NCBI RefSeq assembly: GCF_018390515.1
Contig: NZ_JAHBBK010000001.1
Span: forward strand, 1,674,001-1,738,000
Direction of reading: 5' to 3'
DNA from: Mucilaginibacter sp. Bleaf8
GTDB taxonomy: Bacteria; Bacteroidota; Bacteroidia; Sphingobacteriales; Sphingobacteriaceae
DNA length: 64,000 nt
The notes beneath the pieces are model-generated. The model searched no databases. It saw only the letters and a program-made list of their open reading frames with translations, and had not been told where the DNA came from. Below are positions 58,501 to 64,000 of the stretch, one piece after another (position 1 is the first letter of the stretch; the number at the start of each line of letters is the position of its first letter). The translations under genes and the position numbers were made by a program.

Positions 58501-60018
58501 ATTACGGTTGATTACCTGAAAGTGCCTTATACGCTGAATGACCGCCTTACTGTAGAAAATGGCCTGATCAAAATTACCAACATGGCTTTAAAAGACCCGA
58601 ACGGTGGTCAGGGCATTGTGAACGGTACAGTCGATCTGAAAGATATTGCCAACCCGCAACTGGACATTAAAGTACAGGCCAAACACCTGATGGCACTAAA
58701 CACCAAATACAAGGACAACCACCTGTATTATGGTACAGCGTTCGCATCAGGTCAAATTAGCTTTACCGGCCCTATTGATAACATGAACATCGATATTAAA
58801 GCCAATACGGAAGATGGCACGGTGTTTAATATTCCGCTTAACACAGCTGCTACTGCAAGCAAGTACGAATTTATACGCTTTGTAAACCACCGTGATTCAA
58901 CCAAGATTTTCAAAAATGAAAGTGCCTTTAAAGGTGTTACACTCAACTTTGATTTATCGGCTGATGAGAAAACCATGGTTCGCATTACTACCGACCTGGG
59001 CTTACTGGAAGGACGCGGACAGGCCAAAAACCTGAGCTTGAAAATTAATAGCTTGGGTGATTTTGATATGTACGGTGACTTTTTGATTACCTCAGGTAAA
59101 TTTGAGCTTACCGCACAAAACTTCATCAGCAAAAACTTCCAGATTAACCAGGGCGGTACCATACGCTGGACAGGCAACCCATCCAACGCCGAGATTAACC
59201 TGAAAGCCACTTACGAGCTACGCGCTAATGTGGCAGATTTATACCGAGCTGCCGGGCAGGAAGGTAATTTTTCGCGCCAGGAACTGGTACAGGCCCAATT
59301 GAATATTACCCGCACACTATTGCAGCCGCTTATTGATTTCGATTTTAACTTCCCGGTTAACCCATCAATCAAAGATGATGTGAGCGCTTACCTGGCCGAT
59401 GTGAATAACCGTAACCAGCAAGCCATTAGCTTGATTGTGCGCCGCCAGTTTGCTACCGGTAACGGTACCAACATTAACCAGCAGGTAGTAGGTACAGCCA
59501 AGAATGCGGCCAGCGAATTTTTCTTCAACAAGCTGAACAGCTACATTGCCCAATCCAACTTAAAAGGTTTGGATATTAACATCCGTTCAGAGTATGATGC
59601 CAGCGCATCATTGCACTTGTTTAATGACCGCTTTGTGGTAAATGGAAGCTTGTACAGTGCCCGTAACAGCAGCGATTTGTTCAATATTGGCTCGGGGAAC
59701 CTGTTCAACTCCAGCTTCAATAACCTTACGAGAGATTTCAGTGCCGAGTACCTTATCAGGCCGGATGGGCAGCTGAGAGGACGCTACTCTTACCGGGCAT
59801 TGAGCACTAACACGCTTACTACAACCAGCTCTACGCTTAACCCTACGTACGTAAACGGTATAGGTTTAATTTACCAGCGCGATTTTGACAGCTTCAGGGA
59901 GTTTTGGCGTAACCTGTTCAGAAAAGGCCGGCAACGAAACACCACGAGTCAGCCTGCCAATACCGAAATTAGCGGCCCGCCTGCAACCGATGACCGGGAT
60001 GATAACGAAGATGAATAA
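55588..60018 (+). CDS. TamB/AsmA-like outer-membrane assembly or lipid-transport protein
   Basis: This is a very large protein (1,476 residues from this ATG). It has an AsmA-like N-terminal part (VDIKSLYIKPFSSVVLEDL), a long beta-helical repeat region and a C-terminal DUF490/TamB domain (GQEGNFSRQELVQAQLNITR, FDFNFP). A charged, disordered tail ends it. TamB-like proteins span the periplasm and help move lipids or outer-membrane proteins. From this ATG only about 11 hydrophobic residues remain. In frame upstream the sequence KKILKIALILVLIIFL would complete the membrane anchor but has no ATG, GTG or TTG start after the stop at 55516. Either an ATT codon (55534/55537) or another unusual start is used. 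Confidence 0.88.
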   Translation: MMSIVLLLFQFKPVQTWAAKKATGYLSNELHTKVDIKSLYIKPFSSVVLEDLYVLDKQKDTLLHTPRLTVELNRFSPFNSIKKRELNFNLIQLDNGSFYLKKLKDSTTNLQFIIDYFSGKPDTAKKVSKPWTINFGKVALNNFHFRYKNNLSRLATPRQVNFDDIDVTRLSLGLTQVDLKNHLFKGHLQNLTLHEKSGFDVRNLTVNATIDTTQILLQNLLLQTPHSLVKDYFRMRFKSFDDFSDFENRVRMDADIKTSHLSSKDVAYFTSSLDKSSFEFGLNGRARGLVNNIKARNLMVTTGQATYLKGDFNLKGLPDWEKTYLDLSFEQLASNKKDLDNILSKLVGSKMILPAFLNKFGNINFTGKLTGYQNSFTTTGTFKTKLGRLDPDLNLKFDAKNVPAYSGMVTATNFDLASLMGDNTLGRTTFKANVKGRGDELKNLNADIQAQISYIAFKGYTYHNLTANGSFQNQVANGRVTINDRNLKLNLAGNINLKPRLPQYTFNGSITDAHINRLRLLKDTITLTTIINTSFSGDALDNMQGHVTLSPTRITTPSQNYVLDSVSLSASGSGNNRLINLKSDLADGSIKGTFDLATLPSYFKTIAKKYIPSLKTQIVRPKPENFEFNLRLKNMDPVLAMFAPNVKLPDQGSFVGRFNSADRTATLNGGIKTIRVGKMVFHDFIVDESTADSVLNVNLSLSRVDLTDSLYIKDINVSNFLKNDSLNFNVKLSDKNARNQLDLYGLVEFGRDTTAKLKLLPSEVVLESESWRLQEQVRIRLLDGKTQISGFELSNGEQHVRIDGFVSANPEDKLKLEFEKFSMATFNQLTKAAGVHLQGHLNGAINLSAVTKAPGIDANLRIDSLLMNQTLVGDVKIESSLDNKRKQADVKLNILNRGLETMNIAGAYYLDRENDNLDFNIRMDQTEAIIFEPFVKGLVSDVKGTISSDVKLTGSPSNPQLNGNITLANTGITVDYLKVPYTLNDRLTVENGLIKITNMALKDPNGGQGIVNGTVDLKDIANPQLDIKVQAKHLMALNTKYKDNHLYYGTAFASGQISFTGPIDNMNIDIKANTEDGTVFNIPLNTAATASKYEFIRFVNHRDSTKIFKNESAFKGVTLNFDLSADEKTMVRITTDLGLLEGRGQAKNLSLKINSLGDFDMYGDFLITSGKFELTAQNFISKNFQINQGGTIRWTGNPSNAEINLKATYELRANVADLYRAAGQEGNFSRQELVQAQLNITRTLLQPLIDFDFNFPVNPSIKDDVSAYLADVNNRNQQAISLIVRRQFATGNGTNINQQVVGTAKNAASEFFFNKLNSYIAQSNLKGLDINIRSEYDASASLHLFNDRFVVNGSLYSARNSSDLFNIGSGNLFNSSFNNLTRDFSAEYLIRPDGQLRGRYSYRALSTNTLTTTSSTLNPTYVNGIGLIYQRDFDSFREFWRNLFRKGRQRNTTSQPANTEISGPPATDDRDDNEDE

Positions 60019-60023
60019 AACAT

Positions 60024-60069
60024 AAAAAAGAAAAGCCCTTTAGCAGTTGCTAAAGGGCTTTTCTTTTTT
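60024..60069. terminator. Bidirectional intrinsic terminator
   Basis: The stem AAAAGCCCTTTAGC pairs with GCTAAAGGGCTTTT, extended by A/T runs, between the TamB-like gene and ribBA. Confidence 0.92.
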
Positions 60070-60070
60070 A

Positions 60071-61276
60071 TTAGTGATTCTTTAAAATGGCATGATCCAT
60101 TTTATCTCTTTTAGTACGCAGGTAATGCTCATTGTGCGGATTCGGCGCAATTTCAATAGGCACCGTTTCGGTTACCTCCAAACCGTAACCAACAAGACCT
60201 GTACGCTTTTTAGGGTTATTGCTCATTAAACGCATTTTAGAAATACCTAAATCGCGTATAATTTGTGCACCGATACCATAATCGCGCAAATCCATCTTAA
60301 AACCCAAGCTCAAATTAGCTTCAACGGTATCCATGCCGCTTTCCTGTAACTGGTATGCTTTAAGTTTGTTGATCAAGCCAATGCCCCGGCCTTCCTGGTT
60401 CATGTAAATAATTACCCCTTTACCCTCTTCGCTTACCATTTGCATGGCCTTATGCAATTGCGGGCCACAATCGCACCGGCACGAGCCAAAGATATCGCCG
60501 GTAACACACGAACTATGCACACGTACCAAAATGGGCTCATCAGGCTCCCAGGTACCTTTTATCAAAGCCAGGTGATGTTCGCCGGTACTTTTTTGTGTAT
60601 AGGCAACCATTTCAAAGTCGCCCCATTCGGTAGGCATTTTTACAGCCACCTCGCGATCAATCAGCGTTTCGGTATTTAAACGGTATGCTATAAGGTCTTT
60701 TATAGATATGATTTTCAGGTTATGCTCGCGGGCAATTTCAAGTAATTCGGGCAAGCGGGCCATTTCGCCATCCTCGCGCATTACTTCGCATATTACGCCG
60801 GCTGGCTCTAAACCGGCCATTACAGGCAGGTCAATGGCAGCTTCAGTATGCCCTGCACGGCGCAGTACGCCGCCGTCTTTAGCTATTAATGGAAATACGT
60901 GCCCTGGCCGGCCCAACTCTGCTGGTTTGGTTGCCGGATTAATTAAGGCCAGCGTAGTTTTAGAACGATCTGATGCTGATATACCTGTAGTACAACCATG
61001 CCCCAGCAAATCAACCGAAACGGTAAAGTTGGTCTCGAGTGTTGCTGTATTGTGATTTACCATCGGCTCCAGTTCAAGTTCGCGGGCACGCTGTCGGGTT
61101 ATAGGCGCACAGATTAGTCCGCGGCCGTAACGGGCCATAAAGTTAATCGCCTCGGGAGTGGCATAACGTGAGGCAATTAAAAAATCGCCTTCGTTTTCGC
61201 GGTCATCGTCATCTACAACAATAATCATCTGACCAGCTTTAATAGCCTCAACGGCTTCGGGTATGGTATTCAACAT
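60071..61276 (-). CDS. ribBA: Bifunctional DHBP synthase/GTP cyclohydrolase II
   Basis: This enzyme performs the first steps of riboflavin synthesis from ribulose-5-phosphate and GTP. The protein has 401 residues. The N-terminal RibB half has [11 protein letters not shown] and [13 protein letters not shown]. The C-terminal RibA half has the zinc Cys cluster ([12 protein letters not shown]) and [12 protein letters not shown]. The ATG at 61276 is chosen, because the longer frame adds 21 residues with no role and starts at TTG. An exact -7 element is at 61337-61344 on the minus strand. No FMN riboswitch is seen in the short leader. Confidence 0.95.
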   Translation of the reverse strand: MLNTIPEAVEAIKAGQMIIVVDDDDRENEGDFLIASRYATPEAINFMARYGRGLICAPITRQRARELELEPMVNHNTATLETNFTVSVDLLGHGCTTGISASDRSKTTLALINPATKPAELGRPGHVFPLIAKDGGVLRRAGHTEAAIDLPVMAGLEPAGVICEVMREDGEMARLPELLEIAREHNLKIISIKDLIAYRLNTETLIDREVAVKMPTEWGDFEMVAYTQKSTGEHHLALIKGTWEPDEPILVRVHSSCVTGDIFGSCRCDCGPQLHKAMQMVSEEGKGVIIYMNQEGRGIGLINKLKAYQLQESGMDTVEANLSLGFKMDLRDYGIGAQIIRDLGISKMRLMSNNPKKRTGLVGYGLEVTETVPIEIAPNPHNEHYLRTKRDKMDHAILKNH

Positions 61277-61402
61277 AGTTACAATACGATAAAGTTCGGC
61301 AGGTAAAAATATACTAACACCCTGCTGAAAGCTATACAAAGGTACATGAAGAAGTGCTTAAACAAGTCTGCCATGTGTAAAATGATAGGTACAACAGCAA
61401 GC

Positions 61403-62842
61403 TTATGCCTGCTTTGTACCCGATTTACGAAACTTGGCCAATTTCTGAAAAAAGCGCTTGTAAGGTTCGGCATCGAACAGCGCCGAATCGGTTGCTGCCT
61501 TGTAGGATAAGAACAGGCCAATTGGCGTAAGCACAGCAATAGATATCCACATACCAACCAACGGTGATAAACCACCTTCCTTAACCGACTTTTCGCCAAT
61601 GGTACCAATGATATAATAGATCAGGAAGAAAATTACAGCCACTACCACCGGTAATCCCAAACCGCCTTTACGAATAATAGCGCCCAAAGGCGCGCCAATC
61701 AAAAATAGCGCTAAACACGCTGCCGACAGCGTAAACTTTTTCTGATATTCGATAGAAAAACGACGGATATCTTTAGAAGATGCTTTATAATCTTCGGCAA
61801 TTCCGCGTAACATACCTTTCATGTTCTCGGCTTCGTGCTGGGCATTCTGGTAGGCCAGCAGCTTTTCGGTTGGCTTTAAACCAGCCTGGATATCGCCTTT
61901 AGGCGGTGCAATCAGCTTTACGTCCTTTGGCCGCTTAACCGGCAAGGTAAAATATTTAAGTTGTGCTGACAATGTTGGATAGTTAGCCTTTACTCTATTG
62001 TTAAGCGCTTTGATACTCGAATCCTGATAATAAGTAAGCAATTTCAGGTTCATCATCTGTATGCTTGAGCGCCATTCGTTCTCGCCAGTCCGTTTCATTT
62101 TGAAGCCCGACAGGTCAAATTTCTGCTCAGTTGAATCAAAACGGGAACGCGTTAAGCGCTGGCGGGTATTGTAGGCTGGCTCGCCGGGCGCTTCCTCATA
62201 ACGTACACCTTTTTGCAGCTTTATAACCAAGTACATATCATTAGGTGTACGGTACATTACACCTCTTTGCGCAAAAATGACGTCGTTCGTGTTATTTTTA
62301 GGGTTTTTATGGTAAATCATTAACCCGTGCAATGTTTGCCCATCCGGGTCCTTTCGCTTTACACGTATAGAATACTCAGGGAAACTGTTATTAAAAATCC
62401 CTTCAGAAATAAGAAACGAGGTTTTTTGCTGCCTTACATCATACAGCAGCGAGTAGTATTTATAATTTACTACAGGCAGCATGTAATCAGAAAATATAAA
62501 TGCACTGATACTTAACAGGGTAACCACAATAACCATAGGATACATGGCCCGGGTTAAGGATATACCGGATGATTTGATGGCAACCAGCTCATAGTTTTCG
62601 CCCAGATTACCGTAGGTCATGATAGACGATAGCAACACCGATAACGGCAAAGCCATAGACACGTTGGTGGCCGATGCATAAAGCATCAGCTCGAGTATGA
62701 TATACCACTCAAACCCCTTCCCTATCAAATCATCAATATACTTGAACAGGAACAGCATCAGCAGCACAAACATTACGATGAAGAATGTAACGATGAACGG
62801 CCTGATGAAAGATTTAAGTATTAACAGGTGTATCTTTTTCAC
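61403..62842 (-). CDS. LptF/LptG-family permease
   Basis: This inner-membrane component of the Lpt ABC complex extracts lipopolysaccharide. The protein has 479 residues. Three N-terminal TM helices (SFIRPFIVTFFIVMFVLLML, about 10-30) precede a periplasmic beta-jellyroll (about 130-370). Three C-terminal TM helices then contain LFLIGAPLGAIIRKGGLGLP and end at FLSYKA. The start is GTG at 62842. An exact -7 element (TAATTTTG on the minus strand, 62847-62854) ends 4 nt before it. Confidence 0.88.
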   Translation of the reverse strand: MKKIHLLILKSFIRPFIVTFFIVMFVLLMLFLFKYIDDLIGKGFEWYIILELMLYASATNVSMALPLSVLLSSIMTYGNLGENYELVAIKSSGISLTRAMYPMVIVVTLLSISAFIFSDYMLPVVNYKYYSLLYDVRQQKTSFLISEGIFNNSFPEYSIRVKRKDPDGQTLHGLMIYHKNPKNNTNDVIFAQRGVMYRTPNDMYLVIKLQKGVRYEEAPGEPAYNTRQRLTRSRFDSTEQKFDLSGFKMKRTGENEWRSSIQMMNLKLLTYYQDSSIKALNNRVKANYPTLSAQLKYFTLPVKRPKDVKLIAPPKGDIQAGLKPTEKLLAYQNAQHEAENMKGMLRGIAEDYKASSKDIRRFSIEYQKKFTLSAACLALFLIGAPLGAIIRKGGLGLPVVVAVIFFLIYYIIGTIGEKSVKEGGLSPLVGMWISIAVLTPIGLFLSYKAATDSALFDAEPYKRFFQKLAKFRKSGTKQA

Positions 62843-62846
62843 GAAG

Positions 62847-62854
62847 CAAAATTA
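62847..62854 (-). promoter_or_regulatory. Candidate -7 element for the LptF/G gene, adjacent to its start
   Basis: The minus strand reads TAATTTTG, matching TAnnTTTG, 4 nt before the GTG start codon. Confidence 0.5.
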
Positions 62855-62975
62855 ACGAAATTACCTTAGGTAAAGGCTACTGTTGCCTATATGGCACAGT
62901 TATGCAGGCATAACGCAACCACAGCCCGCTTTAGTATCAGATTTACAAACCGTTACGTAATATTAAAGCAAGAGT

Positions 62976-63356
62976 TTAAGCGCCCAGCACGCCAATCAGG
63001 TAATCAATCTGGTTATCCCATATCTGCTTGCGCTCGGTTATCTGATCTTCGGTAGCAAAATCGGTAATGCTTAGGGCTACGTCATTAGTTAGTTCATCCT
63101 GCACAATCTCCAACTCAAAATAGCATTGCGGGTCATCGTCCAGCCATTTAAAACGTACCAGCTTGTTTTCCTTCATCAAAAGCAGCTTTGCTTTTTGCAC
63201 TTCATCATCCCAGGTAAAGGAATAAATCTGATCGCGCAGGCTTACTTTATCGGCAAACCACTGTGACAACCCGTTAGACTCGCTTATGAAGCTATACAGA
63301 ATACGTGGGGAGGACCTGATTTCATATTCCAGGTGGAATTTTTTCTTTTCGGACAT
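62976..63356 (-). CDS. START-like/SRPBCC domain protein
   Basis: This 126-residue protein with a START-like fold is conserved in Bacteroidota. It has KFHLEYEIRSSPRILYSFIS, GLSQWFADKV and VRFKWLDDDPQCYFELEI, ending in a long helix (ITERKQIWDNQIDYLIGVLG). Members of this superfamily bind hydrophobic ligands. The ligand here is unknown. Confidence 0.82.
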   Translation of the reverse strand: MSEKKKFHLEYEIRSSPRILYSFISESNGLSQWFADKVSLRDQIYSFTWDDEVQKAKLLLMKENKLVRFKWLDDDPQCYFELEIVQDELTNDVALSITDFATEDQITERKQIWDNQIDYLIGVLGA

Positions 63357-63429
63357 ATAAGGTTTACAGATGGTTAGACCGCTAGGCAGTATTTTTTTAA
63401 CATTTTTTCTAAAGGAAAGTAATAAATAC

Positions 63430-63437
63430 TATATTTG
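63430..63437 (+). promoter_or_regulatory. Candidate -7 element for the tRNA gene
   Basis: TATATTTG matches the consensus and ends 23 nt before the tRNA. Confidence 0.5.
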
Positions 63438-63460
63438 CAAACCTTTTTACGGAAAGGCAC

Positions 63461-63534
63461 GGCGGGGTAGCTCAGATGGTTAGAGCGTAGGATTCATAAC
63501 CCTAAGGTCGGCAGTTCGATCCTGCTCCCCGCTA
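63461..63534 (+). tRNA. tRNA with anticodon CAT (elongator Met likely)
   Basis: All four arms fold: acceptor GGCGGGG with CCCCGCT (first pair G-U), D stem GCTC/GAGC, anticodon stem TAGGA/CCCTA with loop TTCATAA (CAT at 63495-63497), and T stem GGCAG/CTGCT with loop TTCGATC. CCA is not encoded. It lacks the initiator C1-A72 mismatch and the three G-C anticodon pairs, so elongator Met is likely, though tRNA-Ile2 (lysidine-modified CAT) cannot be ruled out. Position 31-39 is an A-C mismatch at the bottom of the anticodon stem. Confidence 0.95.
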
Positions 63535-63542
63535 CACTCAAC

Positions 63543-63574
63543 AAAATAGCCGAATGGATTCATTCGGCTATTTT
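63543..63574. terminator. Intrinsic terminator after the tRNA
   Basis: The stem AAAATAGCCGAATG pairs with CATTCGGCTATTTT around a GATT loop. It can serve both the tRNA and the convergent DUF4291 gene. Confidence 0.9.
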
Positions 63575-63580
63575 TATATA

Positions 63581-64000
63581 TTATATACCGATACGGTTGT
63601 TTAATTCCTCGTCTGATGTTCTGAATATCGTTTCAACAGGAACCAACAATTTTTCTATTCCGGCATTATCAAGCGTGTACTTCTGCTGCCTTACTATACT
63701 GGTTATATCTTCAATGGATTTGATATGTTCTATGAAATAGTTTAATGCCTCACCCTTTAATCCGATTTGAATGGCGCGACGTTCGAGCTTGTTACCAAAC
63801 GGGTCGTGATCCGGATCCCATTGCAGGCGTACATCTTTCAATGCCAGCTCACTCTTCCACTGCTCATAACTTTCATAATATTTCGGATTGAATGAAGAAT
63901 AAACGGCTTGTTTTAAAATCTTTTCAAAGTCCTTTTTCTCAATAGAGATAGCTAAAATGTGTTCCTGATTCTCTTTTTCCGCCCATCCGCAACGATACAT
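63581..64000 (-). CDS. DUF4291 protein, N-terminus cut by window edge
   Basis: The visible 139 residues match the C-terminal two-thirds of the DUF4291 family: MYRCGWAEKENQEHILAIS, VRLQWDPDHDPFGNKLERRA, IQIGLKGEALNYFIEHI and IEDITSIV. In family members MYRxGW is preceded by about 50 more residues, so the start lies beyond 64000 and the apparent ATG is internal. Function unknown. Confidence 0.75.
   Translation of the reverse strand: MYRCGWAEKENQEHILAISIEKKDFEKILKQAVYSSFNPKYYESYEQWKSELALKDVRLQWDPDHDPFGNKLERRAIQIGLKGEALNYFIEHIKSIEDITSIVRQQKYTLDNAGIEKLLVPVETIFRTSDEELNNRIGI

Overview
The window is chromosomal DNA of a member of the Bacteroidota, most likely Sphingobacteriaceae (Mucilaginibacter/Pedobacter-like). 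The family markers are the gene order parA-parB-DUF5683-dapB-lepB, the order ftsX-DUF3098-uppP-truB-ribF, DUF4293 and START-like small proteins, a metE under a B12 riboswitch, -7 promoter elements of the Bacteroidota form TAnnTTTG, and no systematic Shine-Dalgarno sequences. The genus is an inference from style and content, not from a search.

Layout. 1-7150 (+) is an exopolysaccharide locus, probably the downstream part of a larger one. It holds a half-length TolC-like protein, a Wzc/BY-kinase-like co-polymerase with a degenerate kinase domain, a GT2 glycosyltransferase, a 49-residue membrane peptide, a Wzy/O-antigen-ligase-like polymerase and a GT4 glycosyltransferase. 7172-11560 (-) is the parA-parB-DUF5683-dapB-lepB operon. 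11700-20000 is mixed: an FMN reductase, a lipoprotein sugar dehydrogenase, a TonB-dependent receptor, an unknown membrane protein, a BtuF-like binding protein, a LysE exporter and a DUF2157 protein. 19769-27005 (-) carries ribF, truB, uppP, DUF3098, ftsX, an ABC exporter and truA. 27000-34000 holds small membrane and lipoproteins, an alpha/beta hydrolase, a DEAD-box helicase, gpsA, a NodB deacetylase and a Glu-Q-tRNA synthetase. 34178-43000 has aconitase, metE with its cobalamin riboswitch, a YfcC transporter, a TMEM175 channel and an MtfA-type peptidase. 43019-55510 has uvrA, an ECF sigma factor with a small partner, nth, an MFS transporter, recA, an IPT lipoprotein, an SDR, an aldo/keto reductase and tsaD. 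55588-64000 has a TamB-like giant, ribBA, LptF/G, a START-like protein, a tRNA with a CAT anticodon and a DUF4291 gene cut by the window edge.

How the genes work together. The first six genes form a polymerase-dependent surface polysaccharide pathway. uppP recycles its (and peptidoglycan's) lipid carrier, and LptF/G and TamB serve the outer membrane. parAB/ftsX serve segregation and division. uvrA, recA and nth are DNA repair genes. truA, truB, tsaD and gluQ modify tRNA. ribF and ribBA make flavins.

The most unusual feature is a 469-bp cassette (20703-21171) bounded by 36-bp near-perfect inverted repeats that encodes a DUF559 (Vsr-like endonuclease fold) domain. It sits in frame at the 3' end of truB, so the gene encodes a TruB-DUF559 fusion, yet the ATGA overlap with ribF is intact. 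A second C/G-rich palindromic insert of similar style lies in frame inside truA (26730-26799). A different palindromic repeat lies at 53093-53180. Other points are a pseudokinase-like Wzc, several genes whose -7 promoter element lies only 3-7 nt before the start codon, and a TamB gene whose membrane anchor requires a non-canonical start codon.
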